A DNA stretch of 64,000 bases, taken from contig NC_039361.1 of the NCBI RefSeq assembly GCF_003573695.1, positions 42,059,673-42,123,672 of the forward strand, in the 5' to 3' direction. Of the stretch, positions 1 through 11,589 are shown in pieces. This stretch comes from Papaver somniferum (lineage: Eukaryota; Streptophyta; Magnoliopsida; Ranunculales; Papaveraceae). The position numbers and the translations under genes are program-made. A model generated the notes under the pieces. It was not told where the DNA came from, did not search any database, and worked only from the letters and a program-made list of their open reading frames with translations. The stretch's first letter is position 1; the number at the start of each line of letters is the position of its first letter.

Positions 1-2471
1 ACAGAGGTCATAAATGTGAAATTTGTGTTGAATCTAAATATGCTAGAAAACCCTTTAACAAAAAGGTTGAACGTAGTACAACTCCCCTAGAACTAATCCA
101 CTCGATTTGGGAGATTTGAAATCAACACCAACTAGAGGAGGTAAAAAATGGTACATCACTTTTATAGATGATCACTCAAGATACTGTCAGGTTTATCTTC
201 TTAGAAGTAAAGATGAAGCCTTAGACGCTTTCAAATTATATAAACTTGAAGTAGAAAACCAAAGAGGTGTTACTATTAAAACTCTTAGGTCGGACCGAGG
301 CGGTGAGTATGTGATACCTATAGGAGAATTCTGCAAACTTAATGGCATCATTCATGAAACTACTGCACCTTCTTCACCTGAGTCGAATGGAGTAGCTGAA
401 AGGAAAAACCGAACACTCATAGATATGGTGAACGCTATGTTAGCTAGTTCAGGGCTACCTTCGAACCTGTGGGGGGAAGCAATTCTCTCTGCTTGCTATA
501 TCTTGAACCGAGTTCCATTTAAGAAATCCGACAAAACTCCATATGAGTTATGGAAAGGAAGACAACCGTCCTATGCATACTTTAAAGTGTGGGGGTGTTT
601 GGCCAAGGTGGCCACTCCTCGTTCCAAGAAAACCAAACTAGGACCTAAAACTGTAGATTGTGTTTTCCTAGGATATCCTGAGCACACTAGTGCTTATAGG
701 TTCATGGTAATTGGTGAGAACACCATAATGGAATCCAGAGATGCAGTGTTTTTCGAACACATTTTCCCTTTAGGTCTGGACCTCATAAAAGGGTCCGCGA
801 TGATCTCTCAGATGTTCCTTCGACTAGTCAACCCCCGTCTCTAGATGCTGAAACCGAACCTAGAAGAAGTAAGAGGGTCAGAACCGAGAAAGGTTTGGTC
901 CAGATTTTGTGACTCTTACGGTAGAGTCTGAACCCCAAACCTATAAGGAAGCTATGACTTCTCCGGAAGCTCCCTTCTGGGAAGAAGCTTCAAATAATGA
1001 GTGGGATTCCATTCAACAAAATGAAACTTGGGAGCTTGTAGACTTACCTCCTGGTAGTAAAACCATAGGTTGCAAGTGGGTCTTCAAAAGGAAACTTAGA
1101 ACAGATGGAACTATAGAAAAACACAAAGCTAGGTTGGTAGCTAAGGGGTACAGACAACAGGAAGGATTAGATTTCTTTGATACCTATTCACCGGTCACTA
1201 GAATCACTTCTATCCGGATGCTGATTGCTATTGCTTCTATTTATGATTTGCATATACATCAGATGGATGTTAAAACTGCTTTTTTATATGGTGAATTGAA
1301 TGAAGAAATTTATATGGACCAACCTGAAGGTTTTGTTGTGAAAGGTTTTGAAGATAAAGTATGCAAACTGAAAAAATCTTTGTATGGTTTAAAACAAGCA
1401 CCTAAACAGTGGCATGAAAAATTTAATCATGTAATGATATCTAATGGCTTCAAGGTTAATGAATCTGATAAATGTGTTTACATTAAATCTGTGGATGATT
1501 CTCATGTTATTGTGTGCCTATATGTTGATGATATGCTCATATTAGGTAGTAACCTTGATAGTATTAATACCACTAAAAGCATGCTTAACGAAAACTTTGA
1601 CATGAAAGACTTAGGCCCTGCTGATGTAATCTTAGGGATGAAAATCAGAAAGATGTCTGATGGATATAGTCTTAGTCAATCTCATTATGTTGAAACTGTG
1701 CTTAAGAGATTTAATCATGAAAATGCTAAACCTGCAACTACTCCTTATGATCCCAATTGCAAATTGAAAAAGAACAAGGGTGAGGGTATTTATCAACTTG
1801 AGTATTCTCGTGTTATTGGCAGTCTTATGTATTTAATGAACTGTACAAGACCTGATATTGCCTATACTGTGAGTAGATTAAGCAGGTACACTTGCAACCC
1901 TGGGCAGGATCACTGGAATGCTCTCTACAGAGTTCTACGGTACCTGAGAGGAACTTCAAACTATTGCTTAAGTTTTGGGAAGTATCCTGCTGTGCTAGAA
2001 GGGTATTGTGATGCTAACTGGATATCAGACTCAGATGAGTGCAAATCCACTAGTGGGTACATCTTCACACTTGGTGGTGCGTCTGTGTCATGGAAGTCTA
2101 CCAAACAGACATGTATAGCCCGATCCACCATGGAGTCTGAGTTTATAGCCTTGGAGAAAGCTGGAGAGGAAGCTGAATGGATACGAGGTTTCCTGGGTGG
2201 AATTCCACTCTGGCCCAAGCCTGTGTCTTCGATCGCAATCCACTGTGACAGTCAAGCTGCTATTGGATGCGCAAAGAATAGTGTATACAACGGAAAGTCT
2301 ATACATCTTCGAAGAAGACACAAGACAGTGAAACAACTACTCTCTACTGGCATCATCTCTATAGACTTTGTAAGGTCTAAAGAGAATATTGCAGATCCTT
2401 TGACGAAAGGGTTATCTAGAGAGGTAGTTAGATCCACATCGAAGGGGATGGGACTCAAGCTCATAGAATAA
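1..2471 (+). pseudogene. Copia pol polyprotein, left unit (integrase, RT, RNase H), frameshifted
   Basis: This encodes the back part of a Copia polyprotein. It starts inside the integrase zinc region (a C-x2-C pair near 19-33) and runs through the integrase core (SDRGGEY near 292; the glutamate lies in the [11 protein letters not shown] stretch near 380-410). The reverse transcriptase has [13 protein letters not shown] and the catalytic YVDD (near 1521). RNase H ends in ADPLTKGL. Against the right unit it lacks single bases near 105, 774 and 897, so it splits into frames 107-844 and 909-2471. The stretch 909-2471 is fully open, with every RT and RNase H motif intact. The only visible amino-acid change against the other copy is Leu for Ile near 637. 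The start lies outside the window. Confidence 0.92.
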
Positions 2472-3030
2472 ATCGCCATGAAGGACACTCAACCTTGTGA
2501 ATGGAGCTCCAAGATCAAGGTTCAATGAGATAACTAATTTTTGGTGATGTCGAGAGAAAGCACTATCTTTGTCCCTCCCTATGGTGTAACCGTATGATAG
2601 TGCTGCCTGCATGTTTTAGGATGATCTGTCAAGATCTTAATGAGTTCCATGGCTTTGCTTAAAGCGGAGTGTGGCAGGACACTCTTAATGGACTCACCTA
2701 TGTGGATGTTGGAAGTGGGGCCGCTTCCTATGAGAATTTGAGCTTTTTCTCTAGAGACATTCATTAAGTCCGGGATTTAGCCCACGGCCAAAACGGGCAC
2801 AACGGCAAGAGCTTGGCAGCTTTCTTTTTCTTTGAGACATCAAAGTGTGGTTGTTATTTCTGAATTGCACTCACTGTTGACGGTTCAAGACATTGTGTTC
2901 ACCGAAACAACAAGCAGTTCCGGTAACCTCTCACTAGTTAAGGTTCAATCTCTGGGACACCTTAGCCTAATATTGATGTATTATGTTTTCTCGTATTTCG
3001 TCGATATGTTTTATCATTCATGTGGGGGAT
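2472..3030 (+). other. Copia 3' untranslated region ending in polypurine tract
   Basis: Non-coding sequence between the pol stop codon and the LTR. It ends in the purine run GTGGGGGA (3022-3029), followed at 3031 by the LTR start TGTTAG. This is the expected site of plus-strand DNA priming. The segment differs from its partner at 7932-8491 at about eight positions, clearly more than the adjoining coding region. Confidence 0.85.
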
Positions 3031-3998
3031 TGTTAGAAAAAACGCTTTAAAAATACCAATTTTTCCATGGACTATGTTTTGATCCCTAGACCTATTGCCC
3101 ATTAATTGTTTTTTCATTTGAATAGATAAAACAATAGTCCCACATTGACTAAAATCTAAAGAGTTTTAGACTTAAATACCATAGAATTGGCTATAAGGGC
3201 ATGGCCCTTGGGTCATTAGACTTTTGTGCTTTGAGGGAAGGCCTAGACTAGGGCAAGGTTGCCTTTCCCGTACGCGCGGTGCTTCGCACAGAAGCACGCA
3301 CGCCGCCGCCGTCCGTCGGTCGGTGGGTCGGGTCGGGCTCGGGCTCGGGTCGGGTGTGGGTGTGGGTGTGGGTTCATTAGATCCTATCTTTTTGCTGAAA
3401 TTTTTGGTACGTGTTTTCCACACAAGTAGAAGAATCTCTCTTTGTCTGCACGTGTTTTGTCCTGACTTCTTTGTCTGAACGTGCTTGTCTTGGCTTCTTT
3501 GTCTGTACGTGTTTTGTCCTGGCTCCCTTGTCTGTACGTATTTGGCTTGGCAGCAACACACTGCTCCATGCACTATCAACCCAACATTACCAGTATTTCT
3601 GTCATACCAGTTTTCTTGTGTCATACGCATGGGTTTTCTTTCTTGTTTGTAACTACACAAACACTATATAAGAGAGTAGTTGTAAGCTCAGAAAAACACA
3701 CCACAGAGAAACATCTCTTCTACTCTCCCTGTTTTTCTGTAAACATCTCTTCTACTGTTTTAAGTTCTGCCAAGCTCTAAGGGTACCCTCATTGTATGCT
3801 ACATTGAGGGGTACTAACTGTAGTTGTATCCTGGAGGTGACTCGCCAACTGCTGTAGCATCTCAGAGGAGTGGCAGGCGATATTGCCTTTAGGACAGCGT
3901 AGTTACGTGCCTCTACATTTTCTGTGCAGCAACATCAGCAACATTATTTTGAGCTAAGTATCTTCTTCTCAGTTACATTATTAGTAATTTCTCCAACA
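3031..3998 (+). repeat. Copia LTR, middle copy (968 bp)
   Basis: It begins TGTTAG directly after the polypurine tract and ends CCAACA. Both edges are fixed by comparison with 8492-9498, where homology starts and stops at the same bases. It carries a GC-rich tract (about 3300-3375), a 28-29-bp repeat block, a TATA box, and an inverted repeat around GGTACCCTCA (near 3781-3813). It serves as 3' LTR of the left unit and 5' LTR of the right unit. Differences from the second LTR are mostly small indels plus a different GC-rich repeat length. Confidence 0.95.
3441..3672 (+). promoter_or_regulatory. LTR promoter: ACGT-core repeat block and TATA box
   Basis: Four imperfect 28-29-bp repeats, each starting TTTGTCTGNACGT or similar, begin near 3441, 3470, 3498 and 3527. 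The first contains a perfect G-box CACGTG (3449-3454) and the others have related ACGT cores. A TATA box (TATATAAG, 3665-3672) follows, placing the transcript start near 3695-3700. ACGT cores are known binding sites for bZIP factors in stress and ABA responses. That this LTR responds to such signals is inference. The same block occurs in the second LTR, with CACGTG at 8934-8939 and TATATAAG at 9160-9167. Confidence 0.65.
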
Positions 3999-4000
3999 AT

Positions 4001-4014
4001 CTAAAGGCAATATC
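4001..4014 (+). other. Putative primer-binding site complementary to the element's own LTR
   Basis: The LTR ends at 3998. Instead of the usual TGG-beginning site for a tRNA 3' end, the sequence CTAAAGGCAATATC (4001-4014) follows. It is the exact reverse complement of 3879-3892 (GATATTGCCTTTAG) in the same LTR, about 180 nt downstream of the predicted transcript start. The leader RNA could therefore fold into a 14-bp stem that places its own segment on the primer site. Tf1 of fission yeast primes itself from its transcript 5' end, and Drosophila copia uses a half-tRNA. Self-priming here is inference. A structural U5-leader stem is the alternative. Confidence 0.55.
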
Positions 4015-4038
4015 CTCTTTACTATATTTTGTAACAAC

Positions 4039-7000
4039 ATGGGAAAGAGTACTGTAGACAAACCCCCAAAGTTTAGTGGCAAAGACTTTAAACGATGGCA
4101 GTCCAAAATGTTATTCTTCTTAAAAGACCAAAGGCTAGATGAAGTTGCCTTAGAAAGACCCTCAAGAAGGCTTCATGACCGTGGTTATGAAGATAGACTG
4201 GATAGGTGGACTAGGAAAATTACATGTGCAAAAACCATATTCTTAACTGTCTGGATGACTCCTTGTACGACTTTTATAATGCAAAAGAGAATTTTACTGC
4301 TTTTGATTTATGGGAAGCCTAGAAGAAAAATATCTTGCTGAGGCTGCTGGAAGCAAGAAGTTCTTGGTGGCTAGGTTCCTGGAATATAAGATGACTGATG
4401 AAAAGCCTGTTGTAGAACAATTCGTCGAACTCCAGCTACTCATCAACGAAATTCTTGCTGAAGGCATGCATATTGATGAATCTCTACAAGTATCTGCAGT
4501 GATTGAAAAGCTACCACCCTCATGGAACGAGTACAAGAGGAGGCTGCGACACAAGAATCGTGAAATCACCATGGTGGAGCTGGGGAAAAAGATCCAGGTG
4601 GAGGAACTTCTGTGCTGCAAGGACAAGAGCCTGATGCTGAGCAAAGACATGTCAAACAAAGCTCATGTCCTGGACGATAACTGCGTCAAAGAAAAGCACG
4701 GAGAATCCAGCAAAAATGGTAAACGTAACAAACAACGTAACTCCAAAGGTAACCATCTTAAGCCAAAGGGTGGTGTCTCCAAAAACACCATCAAAGGCGA
4801 CTGCTATAACTGTGGGAAAACTGGTCATATGGCCAAGGACTGTAGGGCACCTAAAAAGACCAAAAATGATCCTAAACAGAAAAATAAGGCAAACGTAGTA
4901 GATGATTCTGGATATTTTACTGGCATGGTGTCTGAAGTCAACCTTGTCTCTAATGTGACCAATGTGAGAGACTGGTGGCTTGATTCTGGAGCCACTAGGC
5001 ATGTCTGTAAGTTCAGAAATGCTTTCTCCTCCTATAACAAAGTAGGAGACGATGAGAAATTGTTTATGGGAAACTCTTCTACCTCTAAAGTGGTAGGAAA
5101 AGGCAAGGTTGAATTGAAGCTCACTTCAGGAAAAACTCTCGCATTGAATGACGTGTATCACGTCCCGGACATATGCAAGAATCTTATCTCAGAAACCATC
5201 TTACTTGGAAAGGTTTTAAATTTGTAGCTGAGTCTAACAAAGTTGTAATCTCTAAAGGTGGTGACTTCGTAGGAAAAGGATATGTCACTGATAACATGAT
5301 TAAGCTTAGTGTACTTTCTTTGAACTTGAATGATAATGCATCTTCTTCTGCTTATGTTTGTGACTCCTCACATGTTTGGCATGATAGACTAGGACATGTT
5401 AATTTCAAATCTATTGAAAGACTTGCTAAATTAGGCTGCATTCCTAAAATAAACTTTGACAGAGGTCATAAATGTGAAATTTGTGTTGAATCTAAATATG
5501 CTAGAAAACCCTTTAACAAAAAGGTTGAACGTAGTACAACTCCCCTAGAACTAATCCACTCCGATTTGGGAGATTTGAAATCAACACCAACTAGAGGAGG
5601 TAAAAAATGGTACATCACTTTTATAGATGATCACTCAAGATACTGTCAGGTTTATCTTCTTAGAAGTAAAGATGAAGCCTTAGACGCTTTCAAATTATAT
5701 AAACTTGAAGTAGAAAACCAAAGAGGTGTTACTATTAAAACTCTTAGGTCGGACCGAGGCGGTGAGTATGTGATACCTATAGGAGAATTCTGCAAACTTA
5801 ATGGCATCATTCATGAAACTACTGCACCTTCTTCACCTGAGTCGAATGGAGTAGCTGAAAGGAAAAACCGAACACTCATAGATATGGTGAACGCTATGTT
5901 AGCTAGTTCAGGGCTACCTTCGAACCTGTGGGGGGAAGCAATTCTCTCTGCTTGCTATATCTTGAACCGAGTTCCATTTAAGAAATCCGACAAAACTCCA
6001 TATGAGTTATGGAAAGGAAGACAACCGTCCTATGCATACTTTAAAGTGTGGGGGTGTTTGGCCAAGGTGGCCACTCCTCGTTCCAAGAAAACCAAAATAG
6101 GACCTAAAACTGTAGATTGTGTTTTCCTAGGATATCCTGAGCACACTAGTGCTTATAGGTTCATGGTAATTGGTGAGAACACCATAATGGAATCCAGAGA
6201 TGCAGTGTTTTTCGAACACATTTTCCCTTTAGGGTCTGGACCTCATAAAAGGGTCCGCGATGATCTCTCAGATGTTCCTTCGACTAGTCAACCCCCGTCT
6301 CTAGATGCTGAAACCGAACCTAGAAGAAGTAAGAGGGTCAGAACCGAGAAAGGTTTCGGTCCAGATTTTGTGACTCTTACGGTAGAGTCTGAACCCCAAA
6401 CCTATAAGGAAGCTATGACTTCTCCGGAAGCTCCCTTCTGGGAAGAAGCTTCAAATAATGAGTGGGATTCCATTCAACAAAATGAAACTTGGGAGCTTGT
6501 AGACTTACCTCCTGGTAGTAAAACCATAGGTTGCAAGTGGGTCTTCAAAAGGAAACTTAGAACAGATGGAACTATAGAAAAACACAAAGCTAGGTTGGTA
6601 GCTAAGGGGTACAGACAACAGGAAGGATTAGATTTCTTTGATACCTATTCACCGGTCACTAGAATCACTTCTATCCGGATGCTGATTGCTATTGCTTCTA
6701 TTTATGATTTGCATATACATCAGATGGATGTTAAAACTGCTTTTTTATATGGTGAATTGAATGAAGAAATTTATATGGACCAACCTGAAGGTTTTGTTGT
6801 GAAAGGTTTTGAAGATAAAGTATGCAAACTGAAAAAATCTTTGTATGGTTTAAAACAAGCACCTAAACAGTGGCATGAAAAATTTAATCATGTAATGATA
6901 TCTAATGGCTTCAAGGTTAATGAATCTGATAAATGTGTTTACATTAAATCTGTGGATGATTCTCATGTTATTGTGTGCCTATATGTTGATGATATGCTCA

Positions 7001-7931
7001 TATTAGGTAGTAACCTTGATAGTATTAATACCACTAAAAGCATGCTTAACGAAAACTTTGACATGAAAGACTTAGGCCCTGCTGATGTAATCTTAGGGAT
7101 GAAAATCAGAAAGATGTCTGATGGATATAGTCTTAGTCAATCTCATTATGTTGAAACTGTGCTTAAGAGATTTAATCATGAAAATGCTAAACCTGCAACT
7201 ACTCCTTATGATCCCAATTGCAAATTGAAAAAGAACAAGGGTGAGGGTATTTATCAACTTGAGTATTCTCGTGTTATTGGCAGTCTTATGTATTTAATGA
7301 ACTGTACAAGACCTGATATTGCCTATACTGTGAGTAGATTAAGCAGGTACACTTGCAACCCTGGGCAGGATCACTGGAATGCTCTCTACAGAGTTCTACG
7401 GTACCTGAGAGGAACTTCAAACTATTGCTAAGTTTTGGGAAGTATCCTGCTGTGCTAGAAGGGTATTGTGATGCTAACTGGATATCAGACTCAGATGAGT
7501 GCAAATCCACTAGTGGGTACATCTTCACACTTGGTGGTGCGTCTGTGTCATGGAAGTCTACCAAACAGACATGTATAGCCCGATCCACCATGGAGTCTGA
7601 GTTTATAGCCTTGGAGAAAGCTGGAGAGGAAGCTGAATGGATACGAGGTTTCCTGGGTGGAATTCCACTCTGGCCCAAGCCTGTGTCTTCGATCGCAATC
7701 CACTGTGACAGTCAAGCTGCTATTGGATGCGCAAAGAATAGTGTATACAACGGAAAGTCTATACATCTTCGAAGAAGACACAAGACAGTGAAACAACTAC
7801 TCTCTACTGGCATCATCTCTATAGACTTTGTAAGGTCTAAAGAGAATATTGCAGATCCTTTGACGAAAGGGTTATCTAGAGAGGTAGTTAGATCCACATC
7901 GAAGGGGATGGGACTCAAGCTCATAGAATAA
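4039..7931 (+). pseudogene. Copia gag-pol polyprotein, right unit, near-complete with single-base frameshifts
   Basis: The start is the first ATG after the LTR. The gag N-terminus has the FSGKDFKRWQSKM signature. A CCHC zinc knuckle ([14 protein letters not shown]) lies near 4801-4842. The protease has DSGA (near 4984). The integrase has its H-H-C-C zinc region (5377-5500) and catalytic core, reverse transcriptase has YVDD (6982-6993), and RNase H ends in ADPLTKGL. The frame breaks by one missing base each near 4235, 4315, 5215 and 7430. No in-frame stop is seen apart from those caused by the shifts, and all catalytic motifs are present. Restoring four bases would leave one polyprotein, as in a normal Copia element. 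The copy is either very recently dead or intact in the plant and misassembled. Confidence 0.93.
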
Positions 7932-8491
7932 ATCGCCATGAAGGACACTCAACCTTGTGAATGGAGCTCCAAGATCAAGGTTCAATGAGATAACTAATTT
8001 TTGGTGATGTCGAGAGAAAACACTATCTTTGTCCCTCCCTATGGTGTAACCGTATGATAGTGTTGCCTGCATGTTTTAGGATGATCTGTCAAGATCTTAA
8101 TGAGTTCCATGGCTTTGCTTAAAGCGGAGTGTGGCAGGACACTCTTAATGGACTCACCTATGTGGATGTTGGAAGTGGGGCCGCTTCCTATGAGAATTTG
8201 AGCTTTTTCTCTAGAGACATTCATTAAGTCCGGGATTTAGCCCACGGCCAAAACGGGCACAACGGCAAGAGCTTGGCAGCTTTCTTTTTCTTTGATACAT
8301 CAAAGTGTGGTTGTTATTTCTGAATTGCACTCATTGTTGACGGTTCAAGACATTGTGTTCACCGTAACAACAAGCAGTTCCGGTAACCTCTCACTAAGTT
8401 AAGGTTCAATCTCTGGGACACCTTAGCCTAATATTTATGTATTATGTTTTCTCGTATTTCGTCGATATGTTTTATCTTTCATGTGGGGGAT
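7932..8491 (+). other. Copia 3' untranslated region and polypurine tract, right unit
   Basis: Counterpart of 2472-3030. It ends in GTGGGGGAT (8483-8491) just before the LTR starts at 8492. It is non-coding; the short minus-strand reading frames across it are not conserved genes. Confidence 0.85.
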
Positions 8492-9498
8492 TGTTAGAAA
8501 AAACGCTTTAAAAAATACCAATTTTTTACATGGACTATGTTTTGATCCCTAGACCTATTGCCCATTAATTGTTTTTTCATTTGAATAGATAAAACAATAG
8601 TCCCACATTGACTAAAATCTAAAGAGTTTTAGACTTAAATACCATAGAATTGGCTATAAGGGCATGGCCCTTGGGTCATTAGACTTTTGTGCTTTGAGGG
8701 AAGGCCTAGACTAGGGCAAGGTTGCCTTTCACGTACGCGCGGTGCTTCGCACAGAAGCACGCACGCCGCCGCCGTCCGTCCGGTCGGTCAGTCGGGTCGG
8801 GCCGGGCCGGGCCGGGCCGGGCCGGGCTCGGGTCCGGATCTGGGTGTGGGTGTGGGTTCATTAGATCCTATCTTTTTGCTGAAATTTTTGGTACGTGTTT
8901 TCCACACAAATAGAAGAATCTCTTCTTTGTCTGCACGTGTTTTGTCCTGACTTCTTTGTCTGAACGTGCTTGTATTGGCTTCTTTGTCTGTACGTGTTTT
9001 GTCCTGGCTCCCTTGTCTGTACGTATTTGGCTTGGCAGCAACACACTGCTCCATGCACTATCTTTATCCCAACATTACCAGTATTTCTGTCATACGCATG
9101 GGTTTTCTTTGACTGTCATACGCATGGGTTTTCTTTCTTGTTTGTAACTACACAAACACTATATAAGAGAGTAGTTGTAAGCTCAGAAAATACACACCAC
9201 AGAGAAACATCTCTTCTACTCTTCCTCTGTTTTTCTGTAAACATCTCTTCTACTGTTTTTAAGTTCTGCCAAGCTCTAAGGGTACCCTCATTGTATGCTA
9301 CATTGAGGGGTACTAACTGTAGTTGTATCCTGGAGGTGACTCGCCAACTGCTGTAGCATCTCAGAGGAGTGGCAGGCGATATTGCCTTTAGGACAGCGTA
9401 GTTTACGTGCCTCTACATTTTCTGTGCAGCAACATCAGCAACATTATTTTGAGCTAAGTATCTTCTTCTCAGTTACATTATTAGTAATTTCTCCAACA
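8492..9498 (+). repeat. Copia LTR, right copy (1007 bp)
   Basis: Homologous end to end with 3031-3998. It is longer because of an expanded GGGCC repeat (about 8795-8830) and a small duplication containing CATACGCATGGGTTTTC near 9091-9137. The segment able to pair with the primer site is also present here (9378-9391). The LTR ends CCAACA at 9498 and unrelated DNA follows, marking the right edge of the array. Confidence 0.94.
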
Positions 9499-10162
9499 TT
9501 TATAACTGCATGATTTTCAAAGAAACCGCCACTCTACAAAAAAGCCAAAGAAATATAAACAGTTTAAAAGAAAATCCCAATTAAACCTTGTATAAAGAAT
9601 TGTAATCAATCTTAATTAGGGATACCTAGCTCTGTTTCTGGTTGTCATTGTTATAGGACAGTTCAAACTTCGAAGCAATGCTTTGATGATAAAAACAACT
9701 GAGTACCAAGAACCGAAACCCATTTTACAGCAGCAAGTACTAGACGATGTTAGCTCTCAAATATAGGACATAGTTTTTACGCCGGGCTGACCAAGCTTTG
9801 CACAACCCGTATGCAATGCTTTGCTGATAAACACAACTATCATCTCAAATTTTTCATTCCTACAAACCTAATAACAAAATTTAAATCCCACAATTCTTGC
9901 TGAGACAATTCAGCAAACATTTGAAATGCATATTTTTGTTTTACCTTGAGGATATCTAAGAAAAGTGAATATTGTCGGGTTTCCTTCTTCATGGCTTAAA
10001 CCAAAAACTGAACTTGGTTTTTTTTTTCCTACAACAAAAATAAGGAACAAATGATTGAATCCCAGAAAAAATTATAAACAAAAGCATCAGCAAAGAAACC
10101 CCCCGTAAAAAATGTAATTGAAACTGCACAAATATAGAAGTAAGGAAAGGGGAAAAGCTTAC

Positions 10163-10210
10163 ATGTTTGAACCGGTGGAACGAATGTTGTTTTCGAATGG
10201 GATGTGACAT
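10163..10210 (-). CDS. Possible short first coding exon, unrecognised
   Basis: On the minus strand a CT-rich, leader-like sequence is followed by ATG at 10210, sixteen codons, and a good splice donor (CAT|GTAAGC at 10163/10162). No continuation exon could be identified to the left and the peptide is not recognisable, so this may be chance. It is recorded only because the leader, start and donor occur in the right order. Confidence 0.2.
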
Positions 10211-11589
10211 TATATATGGAAGCCACTGAAAACTAAGATGATCGTAACATCGAGAAACATTAATAAGAAGAAGAAGGTGAGAGGGTTATTCAACGTTGGT
10301 GATTAATTGAAATATCTTCTTCTGATGAAGAGGGGATCGAAAGGTTGAATCATTTTTAAGGTTATGCAGTTACAGAATAAATAGGAAAAGGAGAAATAGT
10401 TTTAGGAATTCACTGCGCCTATGTACACGTGGTGGGGACACACACAACAACTTACCATTGGATTAACTCAATTCTGGATGAGAAGATCACAGCCGGTAGT
10501 TAGAAAATCCAATGTATCATGGCCGCTGGGTGACACACCAAATCCTCCAGTTGTATAAGCATTGACGAAAGATGCAACATGACATTCCATGAGAAAGCAC
10601 AAACCCTTTTTCGACTATCTTTAGAAATACTAAGACATTTTGAATTCTGATGTAATAAAAGTAAATCAAGGAATGATATTAAACATGCAAATAACAAACA
10701 AGTACACATGGACGGCACCAAACAGACACAATTTCAAAATCAACGTTGATGCAACTTGGTCTTCATAAGGACAACCTTATCGTTAGGATTTAATTCTTCG
10801 AAATGATGCGGATGAAAGTGAAAACAGAGGAGCATGACCATTATCATGTCTAGATCAATAATATGCATAAGTGGTTTAATTTCTCCCGACAGCAACATAG
10901 GCAACATAAAAATGACTGAAAAACTTCAGGATAGAGTTAGAGTGATTGTGAAACCTTAATCAACTATTTAAACTGAAATTGAACAACTATCTCATGGCGC
11001 GGTAAAAAAGTGGGAAGACTAATAAATTCCTACCAAAACTTTCTAGGTTTATATTTTGATTCAATGCCCAATACACTGGTAAAAAAAATTCCTTTTAATT
11101 TTAGTTTAGATTGGGAAAGCACTCCCCAATTTTGTATTATGGAAAACTCTCAGTAGATAAATCTAAATTATCTAATATTAGGAGAGGACTTCTTCATCCC
11201 TCCATATTAGATGTCTCTACTAATGATATACAACTCAGGGTTAGAACAACATTTGGATATTAAATTTTCATTTACAAAAAAAAAAATTCAAATTAGTAAA
11301 ATATTTAAACAATAAAAACAATTAGAAAAAAAGTTTAAAATGTTTATCCAAAAATTTTGATTTTTTGTAGAGGAAAAATAGATTTTTGGTCGAACAGCAC
11401 CTGACCCATAATATGGTTCATTCATTTTTGAAGGATCACTTGATTGGTCCTAATACCATATACTTGTTTCTACCGGGGTCCATCCATATCATAAGGTTTT
11501 ACCCGGAGGTTCAAAATACTTGATAGCAAAGGAAAAACATAATAAACCTCTATGTCAAATTTGTGTGGAATACACGATCCATAATCCAT

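Larger units (their letters stand above)
1..9498 (+). mobile_element. Tandem Ty1/copia retrotransposon array (two units sharing an LTR)
   Basis: The order is: pol tail (1-2471), 3' leader and polypurine tract, LTR (3031-3998), full gag-pol (4039-7931), the same 3' region, LTR (8492-9498). Bases 1-3030 repeat at 5460-8491 with very few differences, so two internal regions share the middle LTR. This form arises by unequal recombination between LTRs of one element or its sisters. Domain order (gag, protease, integrase, reverse transcriptase, RNase H) is that of Copia. The left unit runs off the window, so its 5' LTR and target duplication are not visible. The sequence after the last LTR is TTTAT (9499-9503), which a 5-bp target duplication should match. 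Confidence 0.93.

Noticed and set aside
3172..3660. 162-codon minus-strand frame with repeated QTKKSGQNT-like peptide
   Set aside because: It is the antisense of the 28-bp LTR repeat block; the peptide repeat follows from the DNA repeat. The same occurs at 8788-9058.
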